Made by a program: the position numbers and the translations under genes. This document shows, piece by piece, positions 24,075-35,400 of a DNA stretch of 36,399 bases (position 1 is the first letter of the stretch; each line of letters begins with the position of its first letter). Source of the stretch: Hirudo medicinalis (taxonomy: Eukaryota > Annelida > Clitellata > Hirudinida > Hirudinidae); the NCBI GenBank assembly GCA_011800805.1, contig MPNW01000180.1:81972-118370 (forward strand), in the 5' to 3' direction. Under the pieces are notes generated by a model. It did no database searches. It was not told where the DNA came from and was given only the letters and a program-made list of their open reading frames with translations.

Positions 24075-24695
24075 ATGGGCTGTTTCGGAAGCAAATGCCG
24101 CTCAGATGCTTTCTTTGGAAATCCTCTGGCAACGTCAACTCCAAGGACAACTTCGACTTCACTGAACATGGTTCCTGAATCTTCTAGCAAGACCGCCTCC
24201 ACTGTTTCCCGAACCCCACTGAAACTATCGGGTGAAACTCCACACCAACGGTGATTTTATATTTATTTTATGTTATTCGTTTTAAACTTAGTATTTGTTA
24301 TCGAGTGGTCTAATTTTCATGGACAATTTCTATTTCTTAGTTCCAGACTGTCTGAGTTAGGCACGACCTCCAGTAACCAACATGGTGAAGAGTCTTCTTC
24401 CCGAACATCTCCCATTGGAATTAACTCTCCGAAGTTTGGAAGGGCCGACACAGAAGAGTCGTTTCAGAGTCAAGCGAATAAAGTGTCGCCGGAACCATCA
24501 AGAAGCTTCTTGGGTAAGCTCAAAAGGACGGAAACGGAACCCGGTTCGGTGAAGGCGGTTAGAAAAGAAGCACAAGATAAAAGAAGGGCTGAACGGGTAC
24601 AAATGTTAACTAATGGGCGAAGGCTAAGTTTCGAGCCGACCAACCTGATGACCTTTCCTATGACAACGACTTTTAACGATGGTGGAGAACTTTAG
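24075..24695 (+). CDS. Unknown small protein with N-terminal lipidation signal
   Basis: Family not recognised. Two exons (24075-24250 and 24341-24695, intron GT-AG, phase 2) give 531 nt, 176 aa. The start MGCFGSK is a textbook N-myristoylation signal (Gly2, Ser6, Lys7) with Cys3 for palmitoylation, so the protein is probably anchored to the inner face of membranes. The rest is low-complexity and likely disordered, rich in Ser, Thr and Pro, with several Ser-Pro/Thr-Pro sites (TSPIGINSP). A basic, possibly helical segment follows (SVKAVRKEAQDKRRAERVQ), then an ordered-looking tail (RRLSFEPTNLMTFPMTTTF). No catalytic motif or membrane span is visible. RP2 also starts MGCF-x-SK but has no further similarity here. 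An upstream ATG at 24039 is in frame, but starting there would bury the Gly2 signal. Coding status is inferred from the clean splice junction, the sustained frame and the lipidation motif. Confidence 0.65.
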
Positions 24696-25815
24696 AGGGT
24701 CACCAATCTTTTAAAATGTTCTTCTTCGTTATCAATTTCTATCTAATGTTAAGCGTTTCCAGTGAAATCACTAGAGTTGTAAATATTTCGATACCGTTAC
24801 ATATTTTATAATTATCTGGTAACAAGAATGGATTTTTATTGTTAGAGCGAGATTATTCCTGTAATGGAAATGACATTCTTTCTGCTGGGTTTTGACTTGT
24901 GTGCATTGCGAGGAGCTTCATATTGAAGGTTTTTATGCATGGCATTTAAAAAAAAAATCGTGTTTGGATTTGTGCTTTGCAAAACAAAGATGTCAAGAAA
25001 AGTATCTAATTTGTTTCATTTCCTTTTATCAAACTTGCAAATACCTCCTCAATATCCTGTATTTAATGGGCACCACAGCATAAATCTAAACATATGAGGG
25101 GACCTACCATGACCTCCAGCAAAGAATTGTGGTTTCAATATCAGAACTACTTAGACTAAAATTAGAGATTCATGAATTAGATATATAGAACTTTCTTCTA
25201 CCATCTTGGCTAAATGTTGGGAACAAGTAATGTCACACCATTTCAAATACTGGTTTTCAAAAAATTGCAAACCAACCACAAGTATACCCAAAAGGCACAT
25301 ATTCCACCCAACTTCATGCATTTCTACACATTTCTGTGAATGGGTTCTTACCTCGAAAAAGCAGCAATTTCCTCACTTTATCTTACATTTGATATCAATA
25401 GAGTTCTATTCAGAAACAGCCATGGAGACATTTACCCTCAAAACATCTAGTGATGTGATCCATGCTCCCAAGGGCCTACTTCAAATGTACTTCATTCAGA
25501 CATCAGGAAATAAATGTAACCCACCCTGATATTGACTTGTTTTAATTTAAACAGTCAACATAACTTAATTTTAGTTTCTCCCATAGCATTACTGAGCTCA
25601 TCCTCCACAAACATGATTCAAGTCATGTGGTAGAAATACTCACCAATAAATTTTAATCTAGACCAATAAATGAAACTAAGATTTGTATTCAACAATATTA
25701 TTGTTGGGCAACATGATCACAATTATTCATAAATCAACTCTAAACCATTTGATGCACGACCAAAATGTCCATAATAGTAAATCCTGATTATTTGGCTCCA
25801 AAAACTTTGAAGTAA
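24696..25815. other. Intergenic stretch between the unknown gene and MIF
   Basis: A + strand frame at 25206-25529 (107 codons) has no recognisable motif, a Cys/His/Phe-rich composition typical of chance frames, and no splice partner. The part next to 25815 should be the MIF 3' UTR (minus strand). Nothing else is supported. Confidence 0.4.
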
Positions 25816-26340
25816 TCAGAAGGTTGAAGTACCATAGCCAATGTGTGAGCCTTTCAAATTGTAGAAGAAAATGCAAACCCTGCAGATGTATTTAATTACA
25901 ATAATTTTTATGGAGGCAATGTAAATATGTAGGTATATATACAATATCTCTCCTACTACTTATATAAGGTTATTTTATGTGGTAACCTTTCAATGGGTAT
26001 TCCGAGTGACTTTGACACGAAGGTGTTCAGCTCCTTGGTAGCATTTGACGTATTCATTTCTCCCAAGTTTTCGAGGGTGGAGGAGGCGCAAGGGTCGCCA
26101 CTTCCTCCAAACAACTGCAACTGGTCGGCATTCACACGGATGGTTACATACTGAAAGATGACAAGACGAAATAAACTCAATTGAAACTTTGGAATATATT
26201 TCAATAGCCTGGAGTTACTGAAGTTGACTTACAGATTCCGGCTTTCCCGTCACTTTTGAAACAAGCTTCGACAAATCTGTCAAGAATGCCTGGGTGACTT
26301 TACCCGCAGAAACATTCGTATTCAGCACGTAAGACGGCAT
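25816..26340 (-). CDS. MIF: Macrophage migration inhibitory factor homologue
   Basis: Three exons in transcript order: 26340-26233, 26150-25987, 25879-25816; 336 nt, 111 aa. This three-exon layout is the classical MIF gene structure. The protein begins MPSYVLNTNV, so Pro2 becomes the N-terminal catalytic proline of the tautomerase after Met removal; VTGKPESYVTIRV contains the conserved active-site Lys (human Lys32). The DQLQLFGGSGDPCASSTLEN stretch is the family core, followed by SKSLGIPIERV and the C terminus GSHIGYGTSTF (human NVGWNNSTFA). The second Cys of the human CxxC pair (CALC) is replaced (CASS), so the proposed thiol-oxidoreductase activity is unlikely. MIF forms a trimer, acts as phenylpyruvate/dopachrome tautomerase in vitro and as a cytokine in vertebrates, and lacks a signal peptide, as here. 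Exon 3 was found by looking for the expected tail; its acceptor CTGCAG and phase fit exactly. Confidence 0.93.
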
Positions 26341-26818
26341 CTTCCTCGGCAACACAATGCGAAGCAACAACGGACATGAACTCCGATACCGAATCTTTGG
26401 GTAAGAGGCCCATCCAATCAGAAAGCACATTAATATTAATGATATAAAATATGTCAAATTTAATTATTAAAAGATTAATTATTTTATTATTTTATGTTAA
26501 TTAATTATTAAAAGCTAATATGGCGGAGCTTCATAAGCAATACTTAAGCAAGTCGGACGCGATGTAGACATTACATAGCATAACATTTCTTATCAGTTGG
26601 CCGTCTATGTTTTTTGAAAGTTCCCCTCAAACCTAAATTCAATCAATTTATAGTTTAGTCGCATCTCTTGGCTCCGCCTCACGAGTTCTATGAGTAATTA
26701 ATCAATGCTCAGAGGGTTTGTAGGTAGCCTCAGCCCGAAAGAAAGAATCGGTCAATTTTTGTTGCAAGTTCAAGTTGGCTACTAAAAAATAAACACGAAA
26801 AAGTAAATAAATAGATAA

Positions 26819-27545
26819 ACAATGTGGCATATGAATGAGGCTGAAGAACGCTAATTTTTTTATGCTTTTATTTGATTATTCGATTTTTTGTAATTATGTT
26901 ACATTGATAACGATGCAGAGTTTGATTAGAGTGCCGCATGTTCAACACAACTTCAAGACCGCTAATGTAGAGGGAAGAAGAGGAAGGTTTTGAGGGCGGA
27001 GTGAAATCCCGCTGGATCAATGTTGGTAGTCGAGGGGGATTCTATTCCAAGTCTTTGGACCAACAACATCTAAAGACCTGCCATCCAGTGTCGCACGTCG
27101 GCAGATAATTTGACGAGGGACGCCCTGGTTGCCGATCTGAGCCCGCGCCTAGCAGGAATTTGTGCAGTGCGAGTGAAAGGCAGGTATGACGGTGCATAAC
27201 CCAGGAGAGACTTGATAACGCGTGAAGAAATTTTATAGTAAATTCTCTGGCAAATGCGTAGCCAGTGGAGATCAGTGGAGAAGAGGATTGACGTGATCAT
27301 GTTTTCTTTTGTTGTTTATGATTTTAACAGCTGCGTTGATGACACGCTGAAGTTGTTCGAGGTGGAACGACCAGAGTTGAATTGCCGTAATCAATCTTTG
27401 ATAGGATAAAAGACATAATGAGAAGCTTCCGCACTTCCGAGAGTGGAGCAGCGATGGTACGAATTTCCCTGAGAGATGCATAGCAGGAACGAGATGCTTT
27501 GTTGATGTGAGTGCACGTCGACCGTCGATCCCATTTTGCCAAGGC
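26819..27545 (-). pseudogene. LINE (CR1/L2-like) reverse-transcriptase C-terminal remnant
   Basis: On the minus strand three overlapping frames carry pieces of one protein. First KASRSCYASLREIRTI and ILSKIDYGNSTLV; after a frameshift LQRVINAAVKIINNKRKHDH; then DLHWLRICQRIYYKI and LGYAPSYL; finally GLRSATRASLV, then VVGPKTWNRIP and ALKTFLFF. This order (SRLDYCNSLL, LQRVQNAAARL, LHWLPV, APSYL, FSVAAPKLWNSLP) is characteristic of the region after the reverse transcriptase core in CR1/L2/Jockey-type LINEs. It is 5'-truncated at about 27545 and disabled by frameshifts. Its 3' end recurs at 27846-28106. Confidence 0.8.
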
Positions 27546-27804
27546 TTTTCATTACAATTTTACAGAAATTTATTTTAATATTTTTGAAAATGTTAGTTAT
27601 ATGTACAATTTAGCATGATAATGCCTTTTTAATTGGCTTAAAATAATTAACAGAAAATGTAAATCTTTTTTTTTAACTTTAGTAAGGCGGTTAAATGGAA
27701 CTAGCTAAAGTTTACTGCATATATAGTATACTTTTCTTGCTTATGAATTGCTCAGCAGAATGCTTGACAGATTAAAAAATAAAATAATTAAAAATATAAA
27801 TAAA

Positions 27805-27845
27805 ATATTGATAGATTAAACCCGAATAGTTTGTGGAGTGCAAGT
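27805..27845. repeat. 41-bp direct repeat, left copy (target-site duplication)
   Basis: Identical to 28107-28147. The repeat starts ATATTGATAGATTAAACCCG and ends GAGTGCAAGT; its last bases are the first bases of the SINE head. The two copies flank the short LINE 3' end exactly. Confidence 0.85.
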
Positions 27846-28106
27846 AAAAAATGTGGCATATAAATGAGGCTGAAGAACGCTTAATTTTTTATGCTATTAT
27901 TTGATTATTCGATTTTTTGTAATTCTGTTACATTGATAACGATAACGAGCGAACGATAACGATGCAGAGTTTCATTAGAGTGCCGCATGTTCAACACAAC
28001 TTCAAGACCGCTAATGTAGAGGGAAGAAGAGGAAGGTTTTGAGGGGGGAGTGAAATCCCGCTGGATCAATGTTGGTAATCGATGGGGATTCTATTGTAAG
28101 TCTTAT
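27846..28106 (-). mobile_element. 5'-truncated LINE 3' end, flanked by a 41-bp duplication
   Basis: A second copy of the last roughly 240 bp of the LINE at 26819. Shared landmarks on the + strand: ATGTGGCATATAAATGAGGC, GATTATTCGATTTTTTGTAA, GTGCCGCATGTTCAACACAA, and GAGTGAAATCCCGCTGGATC. It differs by a small tandem GATAACGA duplication near 27940-27960 and a few substitutions. The 3' end of the element (low coordinate) follows a short A-run, and the element is bounded by 41-bp direct repeats, as expected for target-primed insertion. Confidence 0.8.
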
Positions 28107-28147
28107 ATATTGATAGATTAAACCCGAATAGTTTGTGGAGTGCAAGT
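28107..28147. repeat. 41-bp direct repeat, right copy
   Basis: Right-hand partner of 27805-27845, exact match. It runs directly into the intact SINE head (GTGCAAGTTGGCTCAG at 28140-28155). Confidence 0.85.
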
Positions 28148-28335
28148 TGGCTCAGATGATTGCGTTCCTGCGAACGACGGCTCTCGCAAAGGGATTCGAT
28201 TCCGTTGCTGCCATCCTGAGAGGCTGAAGTCTTAACTTCTAGACCATGCTGAGCACCTTGCAGCATCTCTGATGATGGCGCTATATAAAAGGTCTAAGTC
28301 CCCTGGTGCCTACCCTTATGGTGCTATGTAAATTC
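28139..28335 (+). repeat. Composite SINE: family A head, inverted family B, A-type tail
   Basis: The + strand begins with the family-A head (GTGCAAGTTGGCTCAG, then TTGCGTTCCTGCGAACGACG). At the B-box (GGGATTCGATTCCG) it switches into an inverted family-B unit; the minus strand reads GTGCTCAGCATGGTCTAGAA, then TTAAGACTTCAGCCTCTCAG, then GGCAGCAACGGAATCGAATC. The A-type tail follows on the + strand (GGCGCTATATAAAAGGTCTA at 28278), and a degenerate second tail GGTGCTATGTAAATTCAC. The B-box is nearly palindromic, which may have allowed the join. Confidence 0.7.
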
Positions 28336-29463
28336 ACTTATATATAAATAAGATCTTCGGCATCAAAAATTTATATAATGCCAGAGTTGCACATGGCCAT
28401 AAATGATTTGTTTTCACATTATTCAAAAATTTAAAGTATATGAAACATAATTAAAGTCCATTTTGATTACGGAGAATGTCACTTGCCTAACCAGTCAAAA
28501 TTACAAGAAAAAACCTTAGCCTCAATATATTTTGCGGAGTTAGTAAATAAAGTGAATTTCATGCAGCTGTGATGATAGCTGATTGTTTTTCTCAATTCAA
28601 TTCGCAATCTCCAATAAGTTTCACCAACACCAACGTATCCAACTGATGTCCCCAAGAATAATCAATTTCAGATTATAATTTCAACTTTTTTTTTACAGCT
28701 TTTTGAAAACTTTTAGATTGCATCACTTCCAAGAGACAATCACAATTAACAAGCAACTACAGGAAAAACCCAGTCCATACAAATTCCGGGTTTCTACACG
28801 TATCGTTTGCGCAATGATTTTTCTCGGCAGAGAAAGGACATTCCTCTTAATTTGACTGCGACAAGCTTCTCAGTGGCAATTATAATTTAAGCTATCCTAA
28901 AGTGTAAATATTGAAAGTGAAATATCGAACACTGTTTAGAAGCAATTAATTCCTGGCTTGTTCCCTAAAAATCACTTTCAAAATATTTTTTTATTAAATA
29001 AAATATCAAATACATTTATAAATACAGAAGAAATATAATGCGGTTAACCCCAATCGCAAATGCACCAGGAATTTTTATATCTCAATTTCCCAGACTACGC
29101 TATGCAAGCGAAATTTGGCCGTTTTTGTTTGTTCTTAGAGATAGATTAGGTGCAGTGAAGACCACCACAACAGTTACTTCCAGAATGCAATTACCGAAGT
29201 TCCTGTGGGTTCGAGTGCTCCCAGAACATAATAAACAACGACCACTCTTCCCACCAAAGCTCGATTTTTTATAACCACCACCTCTTTTAAGTTTGAAACT
29301 TCTTGTGTGTTAAGCAATTTCTGTATATCTTTTAAAAAGAATGTACATTGTTATAAATAGATCTCACATATTGAGACTACTGGGCAAAAACAAAGATTTA
29401 AGGCTCATAAAGAGTTTTGACATGATTAATCATCAGTAAATGAAAACACTGCAACAAAAAGTA
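28336..29463. other. 3' flank of P4HA, noncoding
   Basis: Probably holds the P4HA 3' UTR near 29463; a reversed polyadenylation hexamer TTTATT lies at 28990-28995. A + strand frame at 29038-29274 has no family motif and is not called a gene. Confidence 0.4.
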
Positions 29464-32400
29464 TCATTCGTCTGGATTTAATGAACAGGGTCTGATAAAT
29501 TCTTGTCCTCTTTCATGAAACCATTTATTTGCAACTGGAACAAAGAGAAAACAATAAAATAATTACTATATAAATGGATAAATCGGTAAAAATAAAATAT
29601 AAACATGTTTGAAGAATCATTAGACCAACCCCATTTATTTCCAACAAGCACTGGACAAGCAGCATGGCGAGTATTGTGATCACCGTCTCCATTCTTAAAG
29701 AGGTTATACCACACAGCACATGAACCCTAAGCAATCATTAGGATGGAATAAGAAACCAAATGAAAACATTATGGTATTTATTCATAACAAATTGGCCCTT
29801 CAGATGTCAAAGAAAAACTAGCAGTTTTATCAGCATGCAAATTTACTCAAACACATGCATTGTTGTAGCAGTTGTATAGATGAATTAAATAAAATTGAAG
29901 ATGAGTCAACTGAACCTCTTGAGGTTTCAATTCAACTCCAATTTCAGGGAACACGGTCGACCCACCAGCTTCAATATTCGTCATCTTGAAAATTCAAATA
30001 TCAGTAATTAATCAAAAACTATTAAAATAATACAAACAGTTGAGTTTTTAGACGACCAACATAGCAAATGAACGTCAAAATCCTGTTCCCCATCACATCA
30101 TCGAAAGCATTCACTTCTTCCTTCTGTAAACAAGTAATAAAATTATGTTCTCACAATTCAACTAATTACCAACAAATTGTAACAGCATTTGTTGTAACAG
30201 GTTATAACCAATTACTGCAGGCCACAATTAATGATAATAAAGCCACACCGCAAGAAATCAATATATTGCAATAAGTTACCCTTGCAAAGTCGAAATGGGG
30301 TTCGTAGTGACCACCGATCCCATAGTTAACAACCTGGTAGTAAACAATTTAAAGCTACCATTACACTAAAGTCATATTCAGGACAACATTTCCATGACCA
30401 TTCTGAATAAATTAAATTATTTGTTAAATTTGTATAATTAATTTACTATTTTCAACTCTTGAAAAGGAGGACCCATTTAACATTTTTTGAAAAACCATCA
30501 AAGTTAAGTAAAAATAATTAAGTTACAAGTTTTGAGATTGGTAAGATTGACTAGAATCTGTCACATGCAGCTGAATCAAGAATAAATAAAAACTCTCCAA
30601 TTGTTTGTTAGTAAACAAAATGAGCGAGCAATCAAACTTGAAGTTCTTCCACATGATCCAATGTCAGGTTAACAAGTGCACCCGCCCTTTGGCTTATCCT
30701 GGAGATCTTCAGATGTTCAAAGTCTTTTAGCCAAGCACTAATTGATAAATCGACAATGAACAGGTTACTAATGAGCATGAATGAGGAATGAGGAGCAGAA
30801 AGCAGTTCAACCTCTGCTTATTTGTAATTGGCTCATCATCAAAACAAAGTTGCTCAGCAACTACTGAGAGTAATATTTACTCACTTTTTGACTAATTTAA
30901 TTTTACCTCAAAATTTCCTAAAATTCCTTTAAATATCTTGGCTTTATTGAAGATGCTCATAAGAATACAAAACAAAATCTTCCTTAGCAGACATTTTAAA
31001 GATGGTTAGTTTTAGCTCATGTAAATGTTCCACAAACCTCTTGCTGACTCTATAGGAGGCTGTTTCCAGTTGGCCAGTCCTAGAATTTTGAACAGTTGCC
31101 CTGTTGAGCTAAAATAAAAGTCACTTAATATTGTAACATAAACAAAGGACAATAATTACATTTTAGGCTCTATATTCTACAACATATATTTCATAACGAA
31201 TACATCGGAACGAAATGCCTTTGCCATCAATAACATTTAATAAGGAATAATTCATAAAAAATGTGAAAATAAAATAATTTAAATGCATTTATTACTTATG
31301 TATTTAAAAAAAACAACTCAGTTGAAACCTTTGGGAAGGCCAACTGTTTGATAAGATTCATTTCATTCTTTGAGACAAAGTCATGGTAAATGACGATATG
31401 AGGCTTCAAGTAGACCTCCTCTTCCTTGAGTGGGTTGATGTAGAACATCGGGTGATGTCTCTTCAGATAGCATTTCAATTTGTGCTCGTCATGGTACTTC
31501 TGGAGTTCATTAAATACAGACACATGGATGGCTCGATTTCAAAAATATTGCTGAGCCATTATTTTAAACATGTCAGTAAAATCGTAATTAATTCATTATG
31601 AAAAGAATCTCTTTGACAAATTTGAAACTTATAACAATGACAAACAATAAGAGATATCCAATCACTTTTAAGAAATAGAAACTTGCAACTGAATAAAGAA
31701 ACAAGGAGAAATTGTTCTGAACACATTTCCCATTATTAGCATTCCTAATAAAAAAAGAATAACTTTGAGAATTCTCCAATAAATCCCTCTAACTTTGATC
31801 TTCTCTCCTCTGCAGAGTTTTTCATAGTTTGAAAATTCATCTGTGTTCCTGTATTCATCAAGAGGTCTGGTAAGCTTCAGCTCATTGGAGGCACCAACCT
31901 CTCGTTCTTTCAACAGATCTTGGAAGAGCACTTTGTTCTTTAGCAATCTCTCATTGTCAGGATCTACAAGCCAAAGATAATGAAAAGAACAGTAGCATTG
32001 AAATGTAGCCACATGTTGATGCTCTAAAATGTGTGTAAAAAACCACATTCCTTAATTTTGGCATAACTCCTATTGAACAGATCAAAGCCAAATTTTAAAT
32101 TTATATGTAGATGTTAATGTTACACACTTGTGCCAAATTTTTCTTGATTGAACAAGTACATCATGGAAGTGAAGCACAAGAATTACTCTACAAACAGTCT
32201 CTTAGATTAACAGCTGAATCATCAAAGTGCTAAAGCAGAGGTTCCCAAACCATGGCCTGTGGGCCACTTGTGGCCTCGATATTTAATATAACATATTTTA
32301 ATAGTTTCAAAAATGCACTCAGGAGTGCCCAGTCAGCATGCAATGATTCACTCTGCTTGTGGTTGTTGTACTCAGATATTATCAAATGCTCCTGTTCCGT

Positions 32401-35400
32401 TTGCAACGAAACAATAGGAAATTCCCTTTTCCCAGCCTTGTCAACCAATCAGGGTGTGCCATGTTGTCTGTTACAACTGTTTAGCAGTCTGCAAAGTCGA
32501 TAGTTTTGTATTGAAATTAGATTTTTCAAATAAACATTTATGGTTAAAGCCCACAAATACGAGCTTGGATAAACCTAAAACCAGTTTGCTTAATCTGCAG
32601 ATTTTGTGTTTCAACTATAAAAAATTTAATCTGGAACGACACTTCAAGACCACACATTTGAGACATAAATGCTCAATATCTGATCAGTTTGGAGTTCAGA
32701 AAAGATTTCATAGCTAAAAAAGAAAGTTTTCTGACCAATCAGCAGTCATTTTTCACCAAGGCTAACAAACAGAGCAAGAGTGCTGTTTTTGCGTCGTACA
32801 AAGTCGCTCTTCTGTGGGCTCGCAAAAAGAAGCCGTTCACCGATGCAGAAGAAATAATAAAGCCTTCCCTTCAAATTGCTGTTAGAATGCTTGATGATAA
32901 AAAGTGTGAAACAAAATTTGATCAGATTCCATTGTCTAATAATACTTTGGCCAGGCAAGTCGAAGAGTTGGCCAGATTCATCATCAAGTGCTAGCACATG
33001 TCAAAAATTGTAATTTTTTTCATTGGCAATGGGTGAATCCACTGACATTTCCGACACGGTTCAGGTTGCAGTTTTTGTTCGAACAATAAATGATAATTTT
33101 GAAGTCATTGAAGATGACTTCTAGGACTTGAATTGATGCAACTATCAAAGGAATTGATCTATTTGAAACTCTGAAGTTGCATGTAGAGAAAAACAACATA
33201 GAATGGACAAAATTTGACAGTGCATGCAACGGTGCTCCGGCTTTGATGGGTAAAAAGATCTGGATGTCTGCATTATTGGAACAGTTTCTTGGCCATATCA
33301 TATTAAAATATCATTGTATCATTCATCAAGAATCTCTGTGTGGAAAGATATTAAATCTGAAAGATGTCATGGATATTGTTCTGAGATGTGTGAACATAAC
33401 TCTAAGCAAAGCACTGAACAGGCATGAGTTTCTATCAGACCTGAACAAGGAATATGGTGAGCTACTGCTAAATCAAGTATATCATTCTGCTATCTAAAGG
33501 GAAAGTTCTGTCACGTTTCTGGGCACTGAAAATAGTATCTATCTGTCTGTCTGAAATAAATGAATTGCCTATAGAACTATAGAGGGAACGTCTATTGAAC
33601 AATGACTGACTTAATGACCTGGCATTTTTGGACATCACATCTCATTTAAACTCTTTAAAAGCAAACTGTTTGCAAATGTGTGACATTTCTCCATTTAAAA
33701 TGAAACTAGGCCTGTTTATCTGACAGAAAGAGACTTTAGAGGCATTTCCAACTCTGAAAACACTTGTGGTGGAAAAGACATTTGACTTGTTACAGTACAA
33801 GGTTAAAGTGGAAAGTTTTCTATGTCAATTATAGTAAAACCTTCAGACTGAAGTAATTGATTTGAAATGCATTGAGGATTTTGAGGCTTGATGACAAGTT
33901 GCTTAGTCCTTGCATCAGACTCACAAATTCATCATTCGATTTTTTTGAATAATCCTTATCGCATTCCTCAATTTGTGCATCAGGTTTGCTTTCAATTGTG
34001 TGAATTGAAGGTATTTGCCTTTAGGCAAACCTGCACATCTAGTCCTCTATAAATTTCTGGAGCTTCCTGCTTCATCTTCAGCTGATCATGTGATCTCATT
34101 CTGGCGACTATTGTCTGTCAAACAATTTGAACACTTGCGTTCATTCGACCAGAGATACATTTGAAGTTTTGGTTTGACTTACAGATGCGAGCAGCCATTT
34201 TCGCAATGACAGTTATAAAAAACAAGCAACGTTCCAGACTCACCAACACCAACCTAGCTTCGCTTATGACTTCGGGCACGATAGCCTTGCGCCCAGACAT
34301 TAATAAACTGGCATCTGAACTTAAGTAACTGGTTATGAAGAATGGTTACAATTGTAAATTAATTACATTAACAGCAGTTATCAAAACTGATTTAAAATTT
34401 ATTGTTAAATGAACTTTTAATTTTAAACCAAAAACTGACTACATTGTAGTGTTGACACTGGCTGCTTTTAAAAGTTTTAGAATTTGGTTGCTGAAAGTTA
34501 AGAATGATATTGCACGACTTTTATAATTTTGTACCTTTGTGGCCTGCTTAACTACTGAAATAGTAGTCATGGCCCTCTGCTTGAAAAGCTTGGGAACCAC
34601 TGTGCTAAAGGTTGTTAGTGCTTACTGAGGTACTTGCCAACTTCACACACACACACCTAATCAACATGTGAATAACATCTGTTTATTGTTTTCATACATC
34701 TAATCTGTATGAAATGGATAATCTATGTGAAGACCAGCTTATACATTATGACAATTCATCAACATTCATTCATTTATTACATATCTGTCTATACCCATCC
34801 ACATACGACTACATTTTTATGAGAAATCATTCTCAGTCATCACTCAATGTTGACACAATAATGTCAATGTTGCAAAAAAAAGAGTATTTTTAAGATTCAA
34901 CTTCTCAGGTCATTAACAGATGAATAATAATAATTTTAAATATTCTCGTTTTTTTTTAAATTTTCTTTAGAATTAAGAACAGCAGTCAATGACATCAATC
35001 AAATCCTGTCTAACTTTAAGAGAACATCTTTATGGGATTTAATTAGTTAAGGTTTTTACAAACATTAGACTCATGCAGTCCAAATATTAGTAGAGCAATA
35101 TCCAAATTATTTCTACAAGTTATTTGGAAGATTGGAGAGAATTTTTAGATCAAGATTACTTTTAAGATTTAGTAGAAATCTTTTGTCTGATAACATCCAC
35201 AGCAAAGATAACAACAATTAGGGAAACAAATAGTAACGATAAAGGTGGCAATGTAGAGGATACGAATAATAATCAATTAGAATATTTCAATATCATTCCA
35301 TAAACAATCCATTTTATCATTAAACATTGTTACACCTAATTATTTTTATTTCTTTGGGTACTGATTTCAAGCAAAGACCTGACAGTTTCCAGAAATAAAA

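Noticed and set aside
25206..25529. 107-codon + strand frame as a gene
   Set aside because: Chance-like composition, no motif, no splice partner, and it lies in the likely 3' flank of MIF.
26233..26457. Upstream extension of the MIF frame to 26457
   Set aside because: The extra N-terminal residues are hydrophobic and unlike MIF; the protein must start at MPSY so that Pro becomes N-terminal.
35050..35118. Minus-strand NNLDIALLIFGLHESN as the missing P4HA exon
   Set aside because: It resembles the expected peptide, but the phase at the acceptor is wrong and there is no phase-1 GT donor giving the needed Asp codon. The segment at 35510-35561 fits perfectly in sequence, phase and splice sites.
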